The notes below the pieces were generated by a model. The model was given only the letters and a program-made list of their open reading frames with translations. It made no database searches and was not told where the DNA came from. The position numbers and the translations under genes were made by a program. Positions 5,188-5,546 of a DNA stretch of 5,546 nucleotides are shown in pieces. The stretch's first letter is position 1; each line of letters starts with the position of its first letter. Location: the NCBI GenBank assembly GCA_003219335.1, contig QHOF01000079.1, positions 1 to 5,546 of the forward strand. Reading direction: 5' to 3'. This stretch comes from Verrucomicrobiota bacterium (GTDB taxonomy: Bacteria > Verrucomicrobiota > Verrucomicrobiia > Chthoniobacterales > UBA10450).

Positions 5188-5546
5188 ATGGTTGTCAACG
5201 ATCAGGGTTCTGACGTCTCCGGCGAAGAGCAGTTTACAGATACCGTCTTTCCGGCGGAGATCGAAGAAATCGTCAATGGCCGTTCTTCATTTCTTGACGA
5301 TCGGGGTCCTGCGCTTGCCGCAATCGTTCAAGCATTGAGAACTGTACGCGATTTCGAGGAACGGATCGCTCTTAAGCAGCGGCAGCATAAGCGCATTTGG
5401 TTCTCCGAACTCTCCGGGAAGCTTGCAGCCCGGCTCTCGGGCGTCAATTTCTTTCCTGCCGTCCTGACCTCCCTGCTTGCCGCTCGCCACCATCGGGCCG
5501 GGACAATCCGCAGAGAAATCGCCGGCTATCAAAAAACTCTGCAAGA
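5188..5546 (+). CDS. Unrecognised protein, N-terminal part (3' end outside window)
   Basis: From ATG 5188 the frame stays open to the window edge, giving 119 complete codons. An in-frame TGA at 5182-5184 bounds it upstream, and this ATG is the first after it. A GGAAGAAG stretch (5169-5176) lies 11 bases upstream, somewhat far for a ribosome binding site. The N-terminus is acidic (residues about 1-30, with FPAEIEEIVNG). The middle is charged and helical (VRDFEERIALKQRQHKR). Next comes a more hydrophobic stretch, about 72-95, containing GVNFFPAVLTSLLAAR, then a basic helix. It has no signal peptide and no family I recognise. It begins 50 bases after the hydrolase stop on the same strand, so it probably belongs to the same transcript. 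An antisense frame over this region looks like a shadow. Confidence 0.6.
   Translation, partial: MVVNDQGSDVSGEEQFTDTVFPAEIEEIVNGRSSFLDDRGPALAAIVQALRTVRDFEERIALKQRQHKRIWFSELSGKLAARLSGVNFFPAVLTSLLAARHHRAGTIRREIAGYQKTLQ

Noticed and set aside
5287..5544. 85-codon antisense frame at the right edge
   Set aside because: It overlaps the + strand frame from 5188, which is open to the edge and follows the operon direction; no ribosome binding site or family is seen for the antisense frame.

Overview
The window looks like accessory DNA from a Gram-negative bacterium. Two observations support this: a gene for a protein with a clear lipoprotein signal peptide (LSGC lipobox), and the end of a LysR-type regulator. 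The genes have moderate GC and the regulator style is common in Proteobacteria and neighbouring environmental phyla. I cannot name a genus. No rRNA, tRNA, transposase, CRISPR array or integrase is visible.

Layout, all genes on the + strand. Bases 1-291 are the 3' end of a LysR-family regulator gene cut by the window edge. Bases 292-729 are a long, AT-richer gap with no convincing gene; it holds small hairpins, a 47-codon open frame of doubtful status and a good -10 box just before the next gene. A run of genes follows: a 419-residue lipoprotein of unknown function (730-1989); a roughly 506-residue protein with two peptidoglycan-binding-like repeats and a lysozyme-like domain (2048-3568); a 486-residue alpha/beta-hydrolase (lipase/esterase type) with an unassigned C-terminal region (3677-5137); and an unrecognised gene running off the right edge (from 5188).

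How the genes may work together: the set combines an envelope-anchored lipoprotein, a predicted cell-wall hydrolase and a predicted lipid or ester hydrolase. Neither enzyme has a visible signal peptide, although the likely substrate of at least the first lies outside the cytoplasm. This fits enzymes delivered by a dedicated machine (for example type VI secretion effectors with the lipoprotein as possible immunity partner) or released by lysis. This is inference: no VgrG, PAAR, Hcp, holin or other delivery gene is visible here.

Two translation details stand out. The strong ribosome binding site before the cell-wall hydrolase serves an 11-codon mini-ORF whose stop overlaps the hydrolase ATG (TGATG). 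The last gene is preceded, in the same frame, by a short ORF that overlaps the end of the hydrolase gene and is separated from the last gene's ATG by one TGA.
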